From contig JAPJOH010000049.1 in NCBI GenBank assembly GCA_030826265.1, positions 1-5,693 of the forward strand: DNA of 5,693 bases, written 5' to 3'. The position numbers and the translations under genes were made by a program. Every line of letters begins with the position of its first letter. The stretch's first letter is position 1. Shown here in pieces: positions 4,574 through 5,693 of this stretch. The notes beneath the pieces are model-generated. The model did not search any database. It saw nothing but the letters and a program-made list of their open reading frames with translations, and was not told where the DNA came from. Source of the stretch: Collinsella aerofaciens (lineage in GTDB: Bacteria; Actinomycetota; Coriobacteriia; Coriobacteriales; Coriobacteriaceae).

Positions 4574-5693
4574 ATGACCGAGGATATTTCGGCGACACCA
4601 TCGCCTAGAGCTTCGTCGCCCAAGGTCCCTGCTGCCAAATTCGGGGGCAGGGGAATCAATATCGGCATCGCGGTCGCTGCCGTCGTGACCGTCGCGGGCC
4701 TCGCCCTGTGGGTCGTGCAGCTCTCCGGCGGCCTCGTGCAGACGGGGATGCGCAACTTCGACTCGTGGGGGCTCTACATCACCCTGTTCATGTTCCTGGT
4801 GGGCCTGTCGGCTGGCGGCCTCATCATCTCATCGGTGCCGCGCGCGTTCGGTATGAAGGGCTTCGGCGGCATCTCGAAGGTGGCTGTGTGGACGTCCATC
4901 TGCTGCACGGTGCTCGCCATCGCCTTCGTGGTGGTGGACCTGGGGCACCCGGCGCGATTGTGGGAGCTGTTCGCGTACTCGAACCTCGGCTCGCCGCTCA
5001 TGTGGGACATCGTCGTGCTGGGCACCTACCTCGTCCTTTCCATCGCGTACCTGTGGGCCACGCTGCGCTTCGAGGGCGGCAAGGGGTCCGAGAGGTCGCT
5101 GCGCGCCATCAGCGTGGTCGCGCTTGCGTGCGCCATCCTGGTGCACTCGGTGACGGCCTGGATCTTCGGCCTGCAGCAGAGCCACGAGATGTGGTACACG
5201 GCGCTTCTGGCCCCGTGGTTCGTGTCCTCGGCGCTCGTGTGCGGCACCTCGCTCGTGCTCGTGGTGGTCATCGCGCTGCGCCGGGCGGGCTACCTCGAGC
5301 TCGACCAGGCGAGCATCGTGAAGCTGGCGAAGATGCTGGGTGCGTTCGTGCTGGTGGACCTGTACTTCTTCGCCTGCGACCTCCTGACCGCCGGCTTCCC
5401 GAACGCCTCGGGCGCGGAGGTCGTCGCCATGCTGACCGCCGGGCCGCTCGCACCGTTCTTCTGGACCGAGGTCGTGGGCTGCATCCTCTGCGCCGTGGTG
5501 TGCTTCGTGCCGAGGCTGCGCACGAGCCCGCTCATCGTGGTGGCATCGCTGCTGGCCATCGTGGGCATCTTCTGCAAGCGCGTGCAGCTGCTGGTCGGTG
5601 GCTTCCAGATCCCGAACATCGACATGGCCGGTCCCCTGACGCCTTACACCGTCACCGGCTGGGAGTCCGGCATGGCGGGCGCCTACCAGGGTA
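4574..5693 (+). CDS. nrfD: NrfD/PsrC-type polytopic membrane subunit, 3' end outside the window
   Basis: The frame is open from ATG 4574 to the window edge (373 codons, no stop), so the C-terminus is missing; family members usually have about 300-440 aa. A Pro/Ser/Ala-rich cytoplasmic-looking tail (1-27) is followed by about eight or nine hydrophobic segments, roughly 28-50, 66-88, 103-121, 140-160, 177-199, 207-231, 254-272, 297-318 and 324-341. Family marks are WGLYITLFMFLVGLSAGG (65-82) near the second helix and VVVDLGHPARLWEL (119-132) after the third. NrfD-type subunits hold no haem; they bind quinol in the membrane and pass electrons to a ferredoxin subunit, here the gene just upstream. 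The gene is very GC-rich (hand-counted lines 5101-5160 at 72% and 5341-5400 at 65%), in sharp contrast to the catalytic gene of the same operon. Confidence 0.92.
   Translation, partial: MTEDISATPSPRASSPKVPAAKFGGRGINIGIAVAAVVTVAGLALWVVQLSGGLVQTGMRNFDSWGLYITLFMFLVGLSAGGLIISSVPRAFGMKGFGGISKVAVWTSICCTVLAIAFVVVDLGHPARLWELFAYSNLGSPLMWDIVVLGTYLVLSIAYLWATLRFEGGKGSERSLRAISVVALACAILVHSVTAWIFGLQQSHEMWYTALLAPWFVSSALVCGTSLVLVVVIALRRAGYLELDQASIVKLAKMLGAFVLVDLYFFACDLLTAGFPNASGAEVVAMLTAGPLAPFFWTEVVGCILCAVVCFVPRLRTSPLIVVASLLAIVGIFCKRVQLLVGGFQIPNIDMAGPLTPYTVTGWESGMAGAYQG

Overview
The window looks like an accessory stretch of a high-GC anaerobic actinobacterium of the Coriobacteriia (Eggerthella/Gordonibacter/Slackia-like). 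This is an inference from the high GC of the gntR and nrfD genes, GTG starts, and a Tat-exported molybdenum enzyme with ferredoxin and NrfD partners, a gene type that is expanded in those gut bacteria. No marker gene here fixes the taxon.

Layout, left to right. Positions 1-154 are a leader with an extended -10 promoter and a palindromic operator candidate. Positions 155-553 encode a short GntR/YtrA-type regulator. Positions 577-667 hold three copies of a 14-bp palindrome spaced 38-39 bp apart. Immediately after them lies the wreck of a hipBA toxin-antitoxin locus (674-1166): the start of a HipB-like antitoxin is joined, out of frame, to the last third of a HipA-like kinase whose catalytic aspartate reads as glycine. 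Positions 1167-1388 are a gene-free promoter/leader region. Positions 1389-5693 are a tightly packed operon of three genes on the + strand: a Tat-signal molybdopterin oxidoreductase of the DmsA type (843 aa), a four-cluster ferredoxin subunit overlapping its stop codon, and an NrfD/PsrC-type membrane subunit that runs off the window end.

The three operon products should form one membrane-bound respiratory complex. Quinol would be oxidised at the NrfD subunit, electrons would pass along four [4Fe-4S] clusters in the ferredoxin subunit to the [4Fe-4S] cluster and bis-MGD cofactor of the catalytic subunit, and a terminal electron acceptor would be reduced outside the membrane. The substrate cannot be read from the sequence. 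In my alignment to DmsA the usual molybdenum-ligand serine is not present, so calling it a DMSO reductase would be too strong.

The most interesting points are the collapsed hipBA locus with its intact triple operator, the unusual ligand loop of the molybdoenzyme, and a sharp base-composition change inside the operon: parts of the catalytic gene are near 40-43% GC while nrfD is about 65-72% GC, which suggests a mosaic origin. I do not see an undescribed defence system or other novel machinery here.
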